This document shows positions 1 through 6,712 of a DNA stretch of 20,103 nt, one piece after another (the first letter of the stretch is position 1; every line of letters starts with the position of its first letter). The stretch spans positions 1 to 20,103 of the forward strand of contig JACCSD010000236.1 of assembly GCA_013813185.1 (NCBI GenBank), written 5' to 3'. The position numbers and the translations under genes are program-made. A model generated the notes under the pieces. It saw only the letters and a program-made list of their open reading frames with translations, did not search any database and had not been told where the DNA came from. The stretch is from Burkholderiaceae bacterium (lineage in GTDB: Bacteria > Pseudomonadota > Gammaproteobacteria > Burkholderiales > Burkholderiaceae_F).

Positions 1-1621
1 TCAGCGCCGGAAGTGCGGCCTGCCCCAGGCGTTCATCGCTCGCCATTTGATAGGCGATCACTGCGAGTGTGTCGAAGTTGAACGGCCGCAGCACCAGCGT
101 GGCCGGCAACTCCTTCATCACGTCGACGAACACCAGCAAACACGCCGCCAGCACCGACGGCCGCAGTATCGGCAAGTGAACGCGGATGAACGTATCCGAT
201 GGAGTACTCCCGAGACTGCGCGCGCTGGCGTCCATCGCCGGCGTGATGCACGCCAGGCCGGCTTCGACGGTTTGATACGCCACCGCGAAGTAGCGAACCA
301 GGTATCCGTAAAGCAATGCGACCACCGAGCCGGTCAACAGCAGTCCGGTCCCAACGCCAAGCGCCGACCGCATCACCTGATCAAGCCGATTATCAAAGGC
401 CGCGAGCGGCACCAGGATGCCGACGGCGATAACCGCGCCCGGCACTGCGTAGCCGAGGCTCATCAAGCGCACCGCACTACGCACCAGTGCATTCGGGGCA
501 CCGCGGTTCGTCGAACGCACGGCGTATGCGAGCGACAGCGCGACGACCAGGGTCAGCACCGCGGCGGCGATGCCGATAGCAAGCGTGTTGGCAAGCCAAC
601 GCGCGTAGCGCCCCCAATCGACCGTTTGCCAGGCGGGCGTGAGCAACCGCAACAGCAACAACACCGGCACGACGAATCCGAGCGCAACCGGCAGCGCGCA
701 CAGAGCGAAGGCTCCGGCCCGATGCCCGCCTCGCAACTGGGTGCGCACCGCCGGACGCTGGCTCGCGGTGGGCGTAAAAAACCGCGCACGACCACGCACT
801 CGATGCTCGATAAAAAACAGTATCAACACCAGCAGCAGCAACACCGCCGCCAGCTGGCTCGCTGCTAGCCGGTCACCGAGCGAAAACCAGGCGCGGTAGA
901 TCGACGTGGTAAAGGTTTGCAGACCGAAGTAAGACGCCGCACCATAGTCGGCGAGCGTTTCCATCAGCGCCAGCAGCGCGCCGGCGGCAATGGCAGGACG
1001 CGCCAGAGGCAAATTGACGCGCCACCACGTTTGCCACGCCGTTTGCCCGAGGCTGCGCGCCGCGTCCATCATCGCCGCCGTGCGCGCCAGAAACGCGGTG
1101 CGTGCGAGCAGATACACATACGGATAAAGCACGACGATGAATACGAACGCCGCGCCTGCCAGCGATCGAATCTCGGGAAACCAGTAGTCGCCGCGCCGCC
1201 AGCCGAAACTGTCTCGCAAGAATTGCTGCAGCGGACCGGCGTATTGCAGGTAGTCGGTGTACGCATACGCGACGATGTACGCCGGCATCGCCAACGGCAG
1301 CAGCAAGGCCCACTCGAAAATCCTGCGGCCGACGAAGTCGCACGTCGCGACCAGCCACGCAGTGGATGCGCCTACCGAAACGACGCCGAGCGTGACGACC
1401 AGGCCCAGCAGCGACGTCTCGAGCAACGCGGCCGGGATGACCGTCGCCATTAGGTGCTGCAGCGTGTCGGTCGACTCTCCGGCGCGCCAGAAGCTTGCGA
1501 ACACGCTGAGCACCGGCAAGGCGACCAACGCACCGCACACGATCGCTAGTGACAGCGCGCGACCCAGCCCATCGTCGGTTCGACGCAACGCAAACAGACG
1601 CCGGCTCAGGGCTTGATTCAT
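1..1621 (-). CDS. fbpB: Iron(III) ABC transporter fused permease (FbpB-like), 3' end cut by window edge
   Basis: The protein is read on the minus strand from the ATG at 1621 (MNQALSRRLFALRRTDDG) for about 540 codons, still open at base 1. It is a polytopic inner-membrane protein made of two homologous permease halves. Each half carries a cytoplasmic EAA-type loop: AARSLGQTAWQTWW in the first, and ARSLGSTPSDTFVRVHLP in the second. The second loop is followed by MKELPATLVLRPFNFDTLA, a stretch typical of FbpB/SfuB iron permeases. Family members are about 530-570 aa, so probably only a few tens of residues are missing. Together with the ATPase it would move periplasmic ferric ion or a ferric complex into the cytoplasm. 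It diverges from the ATPase gene at 1679, and a Fur-box-like site lies just upstream of both. A GGGG stretch about 9 nt upstream is a weak ribosome site. The thiamine permease ThiP is a less likely alternative. Confidence 0.88.
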   Translation of the reverse strand, partial: MNQALSRRLFALRRTDDGLGRALSLAIVCGALVALPVLSVFASFWRAGESTDTLQHLMATVIPAALLETSLLGLVVTLGVVSVGASTAWLVATCDFVGRRIFEWALLLPLAMPAYIVAYAYTDYLQYAGPLQQFLRDSFGWRRGDYWFPEIRSLAGAAFVFIVVLYPYVYLLARTAFLARTAAMMDAARSLGQTAWQTWWRVNLPLARPAIAAGALLALMETLADYGAASYFGLQTFTTSIYRAWFSLGDRLAASQLAAVLLLLVLILFFIEHRVRGRARFFTPTASQRPAVRTQLRGGHRAGAFALCALPVALGFVVPVLLLLRLLTPAWQTVDWGRYARWLANTLAIGIAAAVLTLVVALSLAYAVRSTNRGAPNALVRSAVRLMSLGYAVPGAVIAVGILVPLAAFDNRLDQVMRSALGVGTGLLLTGSVVALLYGYLVRYFAVAYQTVEAGLACITPAMDASARSLGSTPSDTFIRVHLPILRPSVLAACLLVFVDVMKELPATLVLRPFNFDTLAVIAYQMASDERLGQAALPAL

Positions 1622-1640
1622 GCAAAAAGACCCCGTAAAT

Positions 1641-1659
1641 GCGAATGAGAATTATTGCA
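1641..1659. promoter_or_regulatory. Fur-box-like operator between divergent iron-transport genes
   Basis: The sequence gcgaatgagaattattgca matches the classical 19-bp Fur consensus (GATAATGATAATCATTATC) at about 12 positions. It contains the core AATGAGAATTATT often seen in Fur sites, and it is bordered by ATGC...GCAT arms. It lies about 19 bp from each of the two divergent start codons (1621 and 1679), so one bound dimer could block both promoters when iron is plentiful. The match is by eye and binding is inferred. Confidence 0.7.
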
Positions 1660-1678
1660 TCTACCTTAGACTGACCAA

Positions 1679-2800
1679 ATGCTGAGTTCCGAGCGTCCGC
1701 TGCTGCTGATTGAACGATTGCGCGTGGCTTACAGCGGCAATCCCGCGCACGTCATCGACGGCGCCTCTTTGTCGCTGGACCGTGGCGAGATCGGTTGCGT
1801 GGTCGGCAGCTCGGGCTGCGGCAAGACGACGCTGCTACGTGCGATCGCGGGTTTTATCGGCGTCGAGGACGGCACGATCGAGATTGCCGGAGTCGTGGTG
1901 TCCGGCCCCCACTTCACCGCTGCGACCGAGAAGCGCGGCATCGGCCTCGTGTTTCAGGACTACGCGCTGTTCCCGCATCTGCGGGTCGAAGACAACATCG
2001 CGTTCGGTTTGCGGCATCTCGGGCCGGCTGCGCGCGCAGCGCGCGTGCGCGAGATGATCGAGCTCGTCGGCTTGGCCGCGCACGCCAGCGGTTATCCGCA
2101 CGAATTGTCGGGAGGCCAGCAACAGCGAGTAGCGCTGGCGCGCGCGCTGGCGCCGCGGCCCGCGCTGTTGTTGATGGATGAGCCTTTTTCGAGCCTCGAC
2201 GTCGATTTGCGGGCGCGCCTCGGCGCCGAGGTCCGGCAGATTCTGAAGGCAAGCGGCACGACCGCGATGCTTGTGACGCACGACCAGCAGGAAGCCTTTG
2301 CGATGGCCGATAAAGTTGGCGTGATGCACGCCGGCCGCATCGAACAATGGGATCGGCCGTATGAGCTGTATCACCGGCCGGCAACGCGCTACGTCGCGGA
2401 CTTCATCGGCGAAGGCGTATTTTTACCAGCCAAAGTGCTGACGTCGATGAATGTCGAGATCGAGCTCGGAGAGCTGCGCGGCAAATGGCCGGTCAGCTAC
2501 GTGCCGTCTAGCACTCTTGCGAATGGTGGCGATTCGCGTGTCGACGTCTTATTGCGCCCGGACGATGTCGTGCACGATGACGCCAGCTCGCTGAAAGCCG
2601 AGGTCGTTCGCAAGACCTTTCGTGGCGGCGATTTCGTATACACGCTGCGGCTGATGAGCGGACGCGAAGTGCTGGCACTGGTGCCGAGCCACCATGATCA
2701 CGCGATCGGCGAGAAAATCGGCATTCGGCTGGACGCCGAGCACGTGATCACGTTTCCGGCAGAATTCCCCGCAGAATTTCCCGCAACTTCAGCGCGCTAG
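1679..2800 (+). CDS. fbpC: Iron(III) ABC transporter ATP-binding protein (FbpC-like)
   Basis: This 373-aa protein is a complete ABC ATPase. Walker A is GSSGCGKTT at residues 43-51 and the Q-loop is FQDYALFP near 92-99. The signature is LSGGQ at 143-147, Walker B is LLLMDEP at 163-169, and the switch histidine is H201. The stretch GRIEQWDRPYELYHRPATRY (219-238) and a C-terminal TOBE-like regulatory domain (about 280-360) fit the FbpC/PotA/CysA group, and FbpC best given the neighbouring permease. It would power ferric-ion import at the inner membrane. No good Shine-Dalgarno precedes the ATG, and the start sits only 20 bp from the Fur-like site, so the transcript may have a very short leader. 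The tail is unusual: a 12-bp tandem repeat gives EFPAEFPA just before the stop. PaiB starts 9 bp downstream, suggesting one operon. Confidence 0.92.
   Translation: MLSSERPLLLIERLRVAYSGNPAHVIDGASLSLDRGEIGCVVGSSGCGKTTLLRAIAGFIGVEDGTIEIAGVVVSGPHFTAATEKRGIGLVFQDYALFPHLRVEDNIAFGLRHLGPAARAARVREMIELVGLAAHASGYPHELSGGQQQRVALARALAPRPALLLMDEPFSSLDVDLRARLGAEVRQILKASGTTAMLVTHDQQEAFAMADKVGVMHAGRIEQWDRPYELYHRPATRYVADFIGEGVFLPAKVLTSMNVEIELGELRGKWPVSYVPSSTLANGGDSRVDVLLRPDDVVHDDASSLKAEVVRKTFRGGDFVYTLRLMSGREVLALVPSHHDHAIGEKIGIRLDAEHVITFPAEFPAEFPATSAR
2759..2782 (+). repeat. 12-bp in-frame tandem repeat at the 3' end of the ATPase gene
   Basis: GCAGAATTCCCC is followed directly by GCAGAATTTCCC, two copies with one mismatch. 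They encode AEFP twice, and the preceding TTTCCG codes for a further FP, so the protein ends FPAEFPAEFPATSAR. This looks like a slippage expansion that preserves the frame. Confidence 0.75.
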
Positions 2801-2809
2801 AGACAACGC

Positions 2810-3442
2810 ATGTACGTCCCCAGTCATTTCGCAGAATCCAGCGTCGATGTCTTGCACGATTTGATCCGGACCCATCCGTTCGGCGCGCTGATCGTGCTCG
2901 CGTCCGGCGGGCTCGATGCAAACCACATTCCATTCGAGATCGATCCCGAGCCTGCGCCGTTCGGAACACTGCGCGGCCATGTGGCGCGCGCGAATCCGGT
3001 TTGGCGCGATTTTTCGGCGCAGGTCGACGCGCTTGTGCTGTTTCAGGGGGCGCACGCCTACATTTCGCCGGCCTGGTATGCCACCAAGAAAGAGCACGGA
3101 AAGGTGGTGCCCACTTGGAACTATGCAGTCGTGCATGCGCATGGCCCGCTGCGCGTGATCGACGACCGTGCGTGGTTGCGGCAGTTTGTCGGGAAGTTGA
3201 CCGATCGTCATGAAGCAACGCGCAGCGATCCGTGGAAAGTGACCGATGCGCCGGCGGAGTTCATCGACACAATGGTGGCGGCGATCGTCGGCATCGAGAT
3301 TCCGATTGCGAAACTGACCGGCAAATGGAAGGTCAGTCAGAACCGGCCGGAGAAAGATCGCGCCGGTGTCGTCGAAGGGCTGGTGCACCCGCCGAGCGAT
3401 CTGGCAACGTCAATGGCGCAGCTGGTAAGCGAGCGCGGTTAA
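2810..3442 (+). CDS. FMN-binding negative transcriptional regulator, PaiB family
   Basis: This 210-aa protein matches the PaiB/FMN-binding split-barrel family along its whole length. It begins MYVPSHFAE, then has GLDANHIPF (34-42), GTLRGHVARANPVW (52-65) and YISPAWYATK (84-93). It continues with VVPTWNYAVVHAHGPLRV (99-116), and a C-terminal GIEIPIAKLTGKWKVSQNR (161-179). These are the usual family blocks, and the length is typical. In Bacillus, PaiB acts as a repressor together with PaiA. In proteobacteria the molecular role is less clear, but binding of a flavin or a related cofactor is likely. The gene starts 9 bp after the FbpC-like ATPase with only a weak GAGA ribosome site, so co-transcription or coupling with the iron transporter is plausible. 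Its 3' end converges on the hydrolase gene. Confidence 0.9.
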   Translation: MYVPSHFAESSVDVLHDLIRTHPFGALIVLASGGLDANHIPFEIDPEPAPFGTLRGHVARANPVWRDFSAQVDALVLFQGAHAYISPAWYATKKEHGKVVPTWNYAVVHAHGPLRVIDDRAWLRQFVGKLTDRHEATRSDPWKVTDAPAEFIDTMVAAIVGIEIPIAKLTGKWKVSQNRPEKDRAGVVEGLVHPPSDLATSMAQLVSERG

Positions 3443-3497
3443 CAACTAACCGGGCGGTAACCGCTAACCACCCTTCCACGACTAAATGGCGCGCGCG

Positions 3498-4619
3498 CTA
3501 TCGGCCGTTGCCGAACGCCTGCTTCAAACGCTTGCCCGCATACGCCTGCGCCTCTTGCGCATCCTTTACAACCGCAGCGGCGCCGAAAAATTCATGGGCG
3601 CTGCCCGAATAATTTCTTTGTTCGACTTTCACTCCGGCCTTTTTCAGCGCACTCTCCAGCAAATCGCCGTCGCTGCGCAGAGGATCGATCTGCGCATTGA
3701 TGATCGTCACCGAAGGTAGATTTTTCAGATCAGCATTGACGATGTCGACGCGCGGATTTTTTGCGTCGTCCGGCTGGGCGAATACTTTGTCGACGAACCA
3801 GCCGATCATGGCCTTGTTCAGCGGCTTGGCAGTGGCGCTGTCCACATAGGACTCAGTGGACAGGTTGCCGGTTTGCGCAACCGGATACACCGAGACAATG
3901 TGCAGCGGCGCGGTCAAACCGGCGTCGCGCGCAGCAACTGCGGTCGACACAGCGAGATTTCCGCCGGCGCTTTCGCCAGCCAACGCCAGGCGCTTCGGAT
4001 CGCCCTTGATAGAAGCCGCATTGGTAGCGACCCAGCGATACACCGCGAGCGCGTCGTCCCAGGCTGCAGGAAACTTGGCTTCGGGTGCAAGGCGGTAGTC
4101 GGGTGACACGACAATCGCATTCGCCTGCTTTGCCAGGCCTCGCGCGCCGCCGTCGTACACGACGCGATCCGCGATAACCCAACCGCCTCCGTGGAAATAC
4201 ACGATCACCGGGAACGGGCCGGCGCCCGCGGGGGTGTAAATGCGGGCCGTCAGCGGGCCCGCCGCCCCTGGAATCTGTCGGTCTTCGCTGGTAACACCCG
4301 GTACCAGCGCGGTCGGCGAGGTGTCCTTGCCCTGCTTCTTCAGGAGAGCCGTCACGGCGTCGGTCGGTGTCGGCTGCTTGCGCGCTTCGGCAGGATCCAG
4401 CGTTTCGATCGGCTTGCCATTGAAGCTTGCGAGCGTATCGAGCACGGCCTGCATGTCTGCATCGGCCGTGTATTGCGTGCCGGTCTTGCTCATTGCCGTC
4501 GTCGGCGATTTGTCTTTAGCCATCGGGGGCACGCCTTTGCTGGCTGACTGAGCCTGCGGTGAAACGATCAGGGCGGCCAGAGCAATCGCTCCGACACTCA
4601 CCAGAATTCTGTGTGCCAC
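3498..4619 (-). CDS. Exported alpha/beta-hydrolase (HSL/acetyl-esterase family)
   Basis: This 373-aa protein has an N-terminal signal peptide (MAHRILVSVGAIALAALIV, likely cleaved after AQSA near residue 26) followed by a low-complexity linker and a hormone-sensitive-lipase-type hydrolase domain. The oxyanion motif HGGGW is at 143-147. The nucleophile elbow GESAG is at 215-219 with Ser217, and Asp312 (IDPLRSDG) and His342 (SAHEFFG) complete the triad. It should hydrolyse carboxylic esters in the periplasm or outside the cell; the natural substrate cannot be read from sequence. The start is the GTG at 4619, supported by AAGGA 6 nt upstream. It lies 23 bp downstream of the hemerythrin gene on the same strand, so the two are probably co-transcribed. 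Confidence 0.9.
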   Translation of the reverse strand: MAHRILVSVGAIALAALIVSPQAQSASKGVPPMAKDKSPTTAMSKTGTQYTADADMQAVLDTLASFNGKPIETLDPAEARKQPTPTDAVTALLKKQGKDTSPTALVPGVTSEDRQIPGAAGPLTARIYTPAGAGPFPVIVYFHGGGWVIADRVVYDGGARGLAKQANAIVVSPDYRLAPEAKFPAAWDDALAVYRWVATNAASIKGDPKRLALAGESAGGNLAVSTAVAARDAGLTAPLHIVSVYPVAQTGNLSTESYVDSATAKPLNKAMIGWFVDKVFAQPDDAKNPRVDIVNADLKNLPSVTIINAQIDPLRSDGDLLESALKKAGVKVEQRNYSGSAHEFFGAAAVVKDAQEAQAYAGKRLKQAFGNGR

Positions 4620-4625
4620 AAGTAT

Positions 4626-4630
4626 TCCTT
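4626..4630 (-). promoter_or_regulatory. Ribosome-binding site selecting the GTG start of the hydrolase gene
   Basis: On the minus strand AAGGA lies 6 nt upstream of the GTG at 4619. It sits in the short gap after the hemerythrin stop, and it supports the GTG over downstream starts because this start leaves the signal peptide intact. Confidence 0.6.
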
Positions 4631-4642
4631 TTAAAGTCGATG

Positions 4643-5167
4643 CTACTCGCGATCTGCAGTCGCCTCGACGCCGACGCCGAACTCTTCGATCAGTTCGAGC
4701 TTGCGCTGTTCCATCTGCAAACCCAGCGCAGCGGTGTCGAGCTTCGCCTTTTTCAGCTTCGGAAACATTTCGTCTTCTTCTTCCTCAACGTGGTGCTCGA
4801 TCAACTCGCCGAGCACCTTCACTTTCGCGTCATAGAGATCGTCGTCGGGCGACATATCCGCCAACTGCGCGATCAAATCCTTCGCAGTGGCGTGTTCCAC
4901 CACCGCCTCGTCGACCAGGTCCTCTTCGTCGAGGATGTCGCGTGCCGCCGGATAAAAGATCTCCTCTTCCACTAGCGCGTGAACGGTGAGCTCCGCGCAG
5001 ATCGTTGCAGCCAACGTCTCCTTCTCGTTGTAGCTGCCCTCTCCTTCCGCGAGCTGGTCGTACTCCCTGAAAAGTTTCTCAACCTTGCGGTGATCCGCAG
5101 TGAGCATCTCTATCGCGTCCGACTTCGTACCGGCAGTATTTACAGTTGTTGATGACTTAGTTGCCAT
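4643..5167 (-). CDS. Hemerythrin-domain protein (HHE cation-binding)
   Basis: I place the start at the ATG at 5167 (MATKSSTTVNTAG), because GAGGA lies 4 nt upstream. The frame is open further upstream, but that stretch is arginine-rich and does not look like protein. The result is 174 aa. A four-helix hemerythrin domain fills about residues 20-140, with candidate di-iron ligands H26 (TADHRKVEKLF), H63 and E67 (HALVEEE), H92 (VEHATAKDLI), and H125/H126 with the acidic run HHVEEEEDEMFPKL. Such proteins bind O2, NO or iron, or act in oxidative and nitrosative stress; which of these applies is not evident here. It is soluble and cytoplasmic, with a strongly acidic C-terminal half. The exported hydrolase follows 23 bp downstream in the same direction. 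Confidence 0.9.
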   Translation of the reverse strand: MATKSSTTVNTAGTKSDAIEMLTADHRKVEKLFREYDQLAEGEGSYNEKETLAATICAELTVHALVEEEIFYPAARDILDEEDLVDEAVVEHATAKDLIAQLADMSPDDDLYDAKVKVLGELIEHHVEEEEDEMFPKLKKAKLDTAALGLQMEQRKLELIEEFGVGVEATADRE

Positions 5168-5340
5168 AGGGTCCTCGTAGATCGATGGGTGAATCAAGCA
5201 GCCATCTGCGGCAAGGCGTATGCCTACCCCTAAAGTCCGTTTTTTACCCGCAAAAAAATGAATCGCCGCCGCTGCGGTTATCGCCGTTTCGCGCCTGCGG
5301 ATTGCGTAAATGATGAGCGTTCTGACCGCGCACCCTGCAC

Positions 5341-5472
5341 ATGCACCCGACTCCGACCTGGGCCGTTTACCGAGACACCAAAACGGGCCGTCTGATACGC
5401 AAATACATTCCGAACGGCGACGCGAAGCAGACGCCGCAAAAGACGGAGTCCACAAGAACGAAGCGCTCCTAG
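5341..5472 (+). CDS. Small hypothetical protein, 43 aa, with a WxVYRDxxTGR motif
   Basis: A short frame, ATG at 5341 to TAG at 5470-5472, encodes MHPTPTWAVYRDTKTGRLI followed by a lysine/threonine-rich tail ending TKRS. The block WAVYRDTKTGR resembles a motif (WxVYRDxxTGxF...) that I recall from many short proteobacterial hypothetical proteins, which is why I keep it. The usual downstream part of those proteins (KEYAxxxPDTTV) is poorly preserved here, and no clear Shine-Dalgarno precedes the ATG. An in-frame TGA lies 16 nt upstream of the ATG, so there is no longer version. It sits alone between the divergent hemerythrin and DUF4124 genes. No function can be assigned, and it could be a degraded remnant. 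Confidence 0.45.
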   Translation: MHPTPTWAVYRDTKTGRLIRKYIPNGDAKQTPQKTESTRTKRS

Positions 5473-5630
5473 CGCTCGTGCGTGGGCCGTCTTCGAACGG
5501 CTGAACTAACGGCGGAATGTGGGTAAGTTCCCGTCATCGAATCGATCTGGCATTTCGCTAACGCCGCCATTTCTGCCGATTAAACATCTACGTGCGCGCT
5601 AGATTTTGATCACCGCCCCGGGCTGAAACT

Positions 5631-6026
5631 ATGACGTCTCACTACCGACCGCCACCAGGTAAGTGGTCCATTGCAACGGCTGTCATTGCCACCGTGATGG
5701 TGGTCGCCGGTGGCGCGTACGCATTCTTTGACAAGGCGGCGATCGTCGCGTTGCCAACAGTGACGTCGCCCGACTTGGCTCGCTCTTTCAGCAAGAGCGA
5801 GACGCCGTACGTGCCATCACCGACGCCTAAGACAGCCGACGTGCCCGCGCTGCAATCCAAAGAGGTACCAACGCGCCGGCTGGGGCCGGGTATCTATCGA
5901 TGCGATGAGGCCAATGGTGCGGTGACCTACTCGGACTCTCCCTGCGGCGATGGAAAACTGGTCGACACCAAGCCCACTTCAGGCGGATTCGCTGATAACT
6001 GGTCGATCAGCGTGAAGCATCGGTAA
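5631..6026 (+). CDS. Membrane-anchored DUF4124-domain protein
   Basis: This 131-aa protein has one N-terminal hydrophobic segment (about 13-33, IATAVIATVMVVAGGAYAF) acting as a signal anchor or signal peptide. A Ser/Pro/Thr-rich linker (45-85) follows. It ends in a small domain, GIYRCDEANGAVTYSDSPC (87-105) with two cysteines (C91, C105), then GDGKLVD. The pattern YRC-x-VTYSDSPC is the hallmark of DUF4124, found in many beta- and gammaproteobacterial periplasmic proteins of unknown role. The cysteine pair could form a disulfide in the periplasm. The upstream ribosome site is weak (GGGCTGAAACT before the ATG). No operon partner is evident. Confidence 0.82.
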   Translation: MTSHYRPPPGKWSIATAVIATVMVVAGGAYAFFDKAAIVALPTVTSPDLARSFSKSETPYVPSPTPKTADVPALQSKEVPTRRLGPGIYRCDEANGAVTYSDSPCGDGKLVDTKPTSGGFADNWSISVKHR

Positions 6027-6292
6027 TCGATCCATCTTTAGATTGAGGTGGTGATGTTGGCGCGGTCGTTGCTGCTGCTCGTTGCTGCTTAAACGCGCCG
6101 ACGCCAAGGCTTCCGTAACGCGATCTGCAACGCAGCCATGCGCGCACGAGGCAACTCGTTCCAGCGGCGCCGCTTCGACTCGTCGGCACGCGGCCAGATA
6201 GGCGGCAGAGATTCAGGTCCTTCTAGGCAGCCGAAGGTCTGCCGCGGAAATTGGCCTAATATTTCTTCCAAATTTCCGGGAGGAACCAAGCG
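6027..6292. other. Intergenic, no supported gene
   Basis: The 266 bp between the DUF4124 and RidA genes carry no frame I can support. A minus-strand frame ending near 6089 reads RWNELPRARMAALQIAL, which looks protein-like. It has no start of its own in this gap and continues upstream as an antisense shadow of the RidA gene. The last 20 bp hold the good RidA ribosome site (GGGAGGAA). Confidence 0.4.
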
Positions 6293-6640
6293 ATGAGTAT
6301 GACGCGACACGACCAGAGCGCGATTCTTTCGCAAGCCGTCGAGCACGCTGACACCGTTTACCTGGCGGGCATCGTGGCGAAGGATCTGAACAAGGACGTC
6401 AAGGGCCAGACCAAGGAGGTCCTCGACGAGATCGACCGCCTGCTCGCCCAATGCGGCTCGAGCAAGTCAAAGGTTCTGCAGTGTCATATCTGGGTGACCG
6501 ACATCCGCAACCGCACGCCGATGAATGAGGTGTGGACCGAGTGGGTCGACAAGAAGAACCTTCCGGCGCGCGCCTGCGTCGAGGCCAAGCTCGCCGATCC
6601 GAAAGCGCTGGTAGAGATCATGGTGATCGCCGGCAAATAA
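6293..6640 (+). CDS. RidA/YjgF/L-PSP family protein
   Basis: This 115-aa protein has the length and the blocks of the RidA superfamily: DTVYLAGIVAKDL (20-32), QTKEVLDEIDRLLAQCGS (39-56), VLQCHIWVTDI (61-71), MNEVWTEWV (77-85) and PARACVEAKLADPKALVEI (91-109). R93 sits where RidA enzymes place the arginine that holds the substrate carboxylate, and an acidic residue follows near the end (E108). Archetypal members are trimeric cytosolic deaminases that destroy reactive enamine/imine intermediates. The usual C-terminal block differs from canonical RidA, so this is probably another subfamily with an unknown substrate. The start at 6293 is preceded by GGGAGGAA at good spacing. It is transcribed alone, and its 3' end faces the TAXI permease gene. 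Confidence 0.88.
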   Translation: MSMTRHDQSAILSQAVEHADTVYLAGIVAKDLNKDVKGQTKEVLDEIDRLLAQCGSSKSKVLQCHIWVTDIRNRTPMNEVWTEWVDKKNLPARACVEAKLADPKALVEIMVIAGK

Positions 6641-6712
6641 GCCACAGCGCAAGAACTCTTCGTAAATCCCGCAGGTGGACCGCGCGCAGGTGCTCTATGG
6701 CCGACACCTCGC

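Noticed and set aside
47..868. Long plus-strand frame opposite the iron permease gene
   Set aside because: Its product is almost entirely Arg/Gln/His-rich, and the minus strand encodes a clear membrane permease; this is a GC-rich shadow frame.
873..1625. Minus-strand 250-aa frame starting with TTG near 1625
   Set aside because: Out of frame with the permease; arginine-rich with no domain. The true frame starts at the ATG at 1621.
3443..3497. Overlapping small inverted repeats (GGTTA/TAACC and GCGGT/ACCGC) between convergent genes as a two-way terminator
   Set aside because: Stems are short and no T-run is present on either strand, so an intrinsic terminator is not supported.
5168..5455. N-terminal extension of the hemerythrin frame
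   Set aside because: The extra 96 residues do not resemble any domain, and a good ribosome site supports the ATG at 5167.
5490..5505. GCCGT-CTTCGA-ACGGC hairpin after the small 43-aa gene
   Set aside because: A 5-bp stem without a following T-run; too weak to call a terminator.
6089..6451. Minus-strand 120-aa frame overlapping the RidA gene
   Set aside because: Its N-terminal half is antisense to RidA. The last part looks protein-like but has no separate start and no recognised family.
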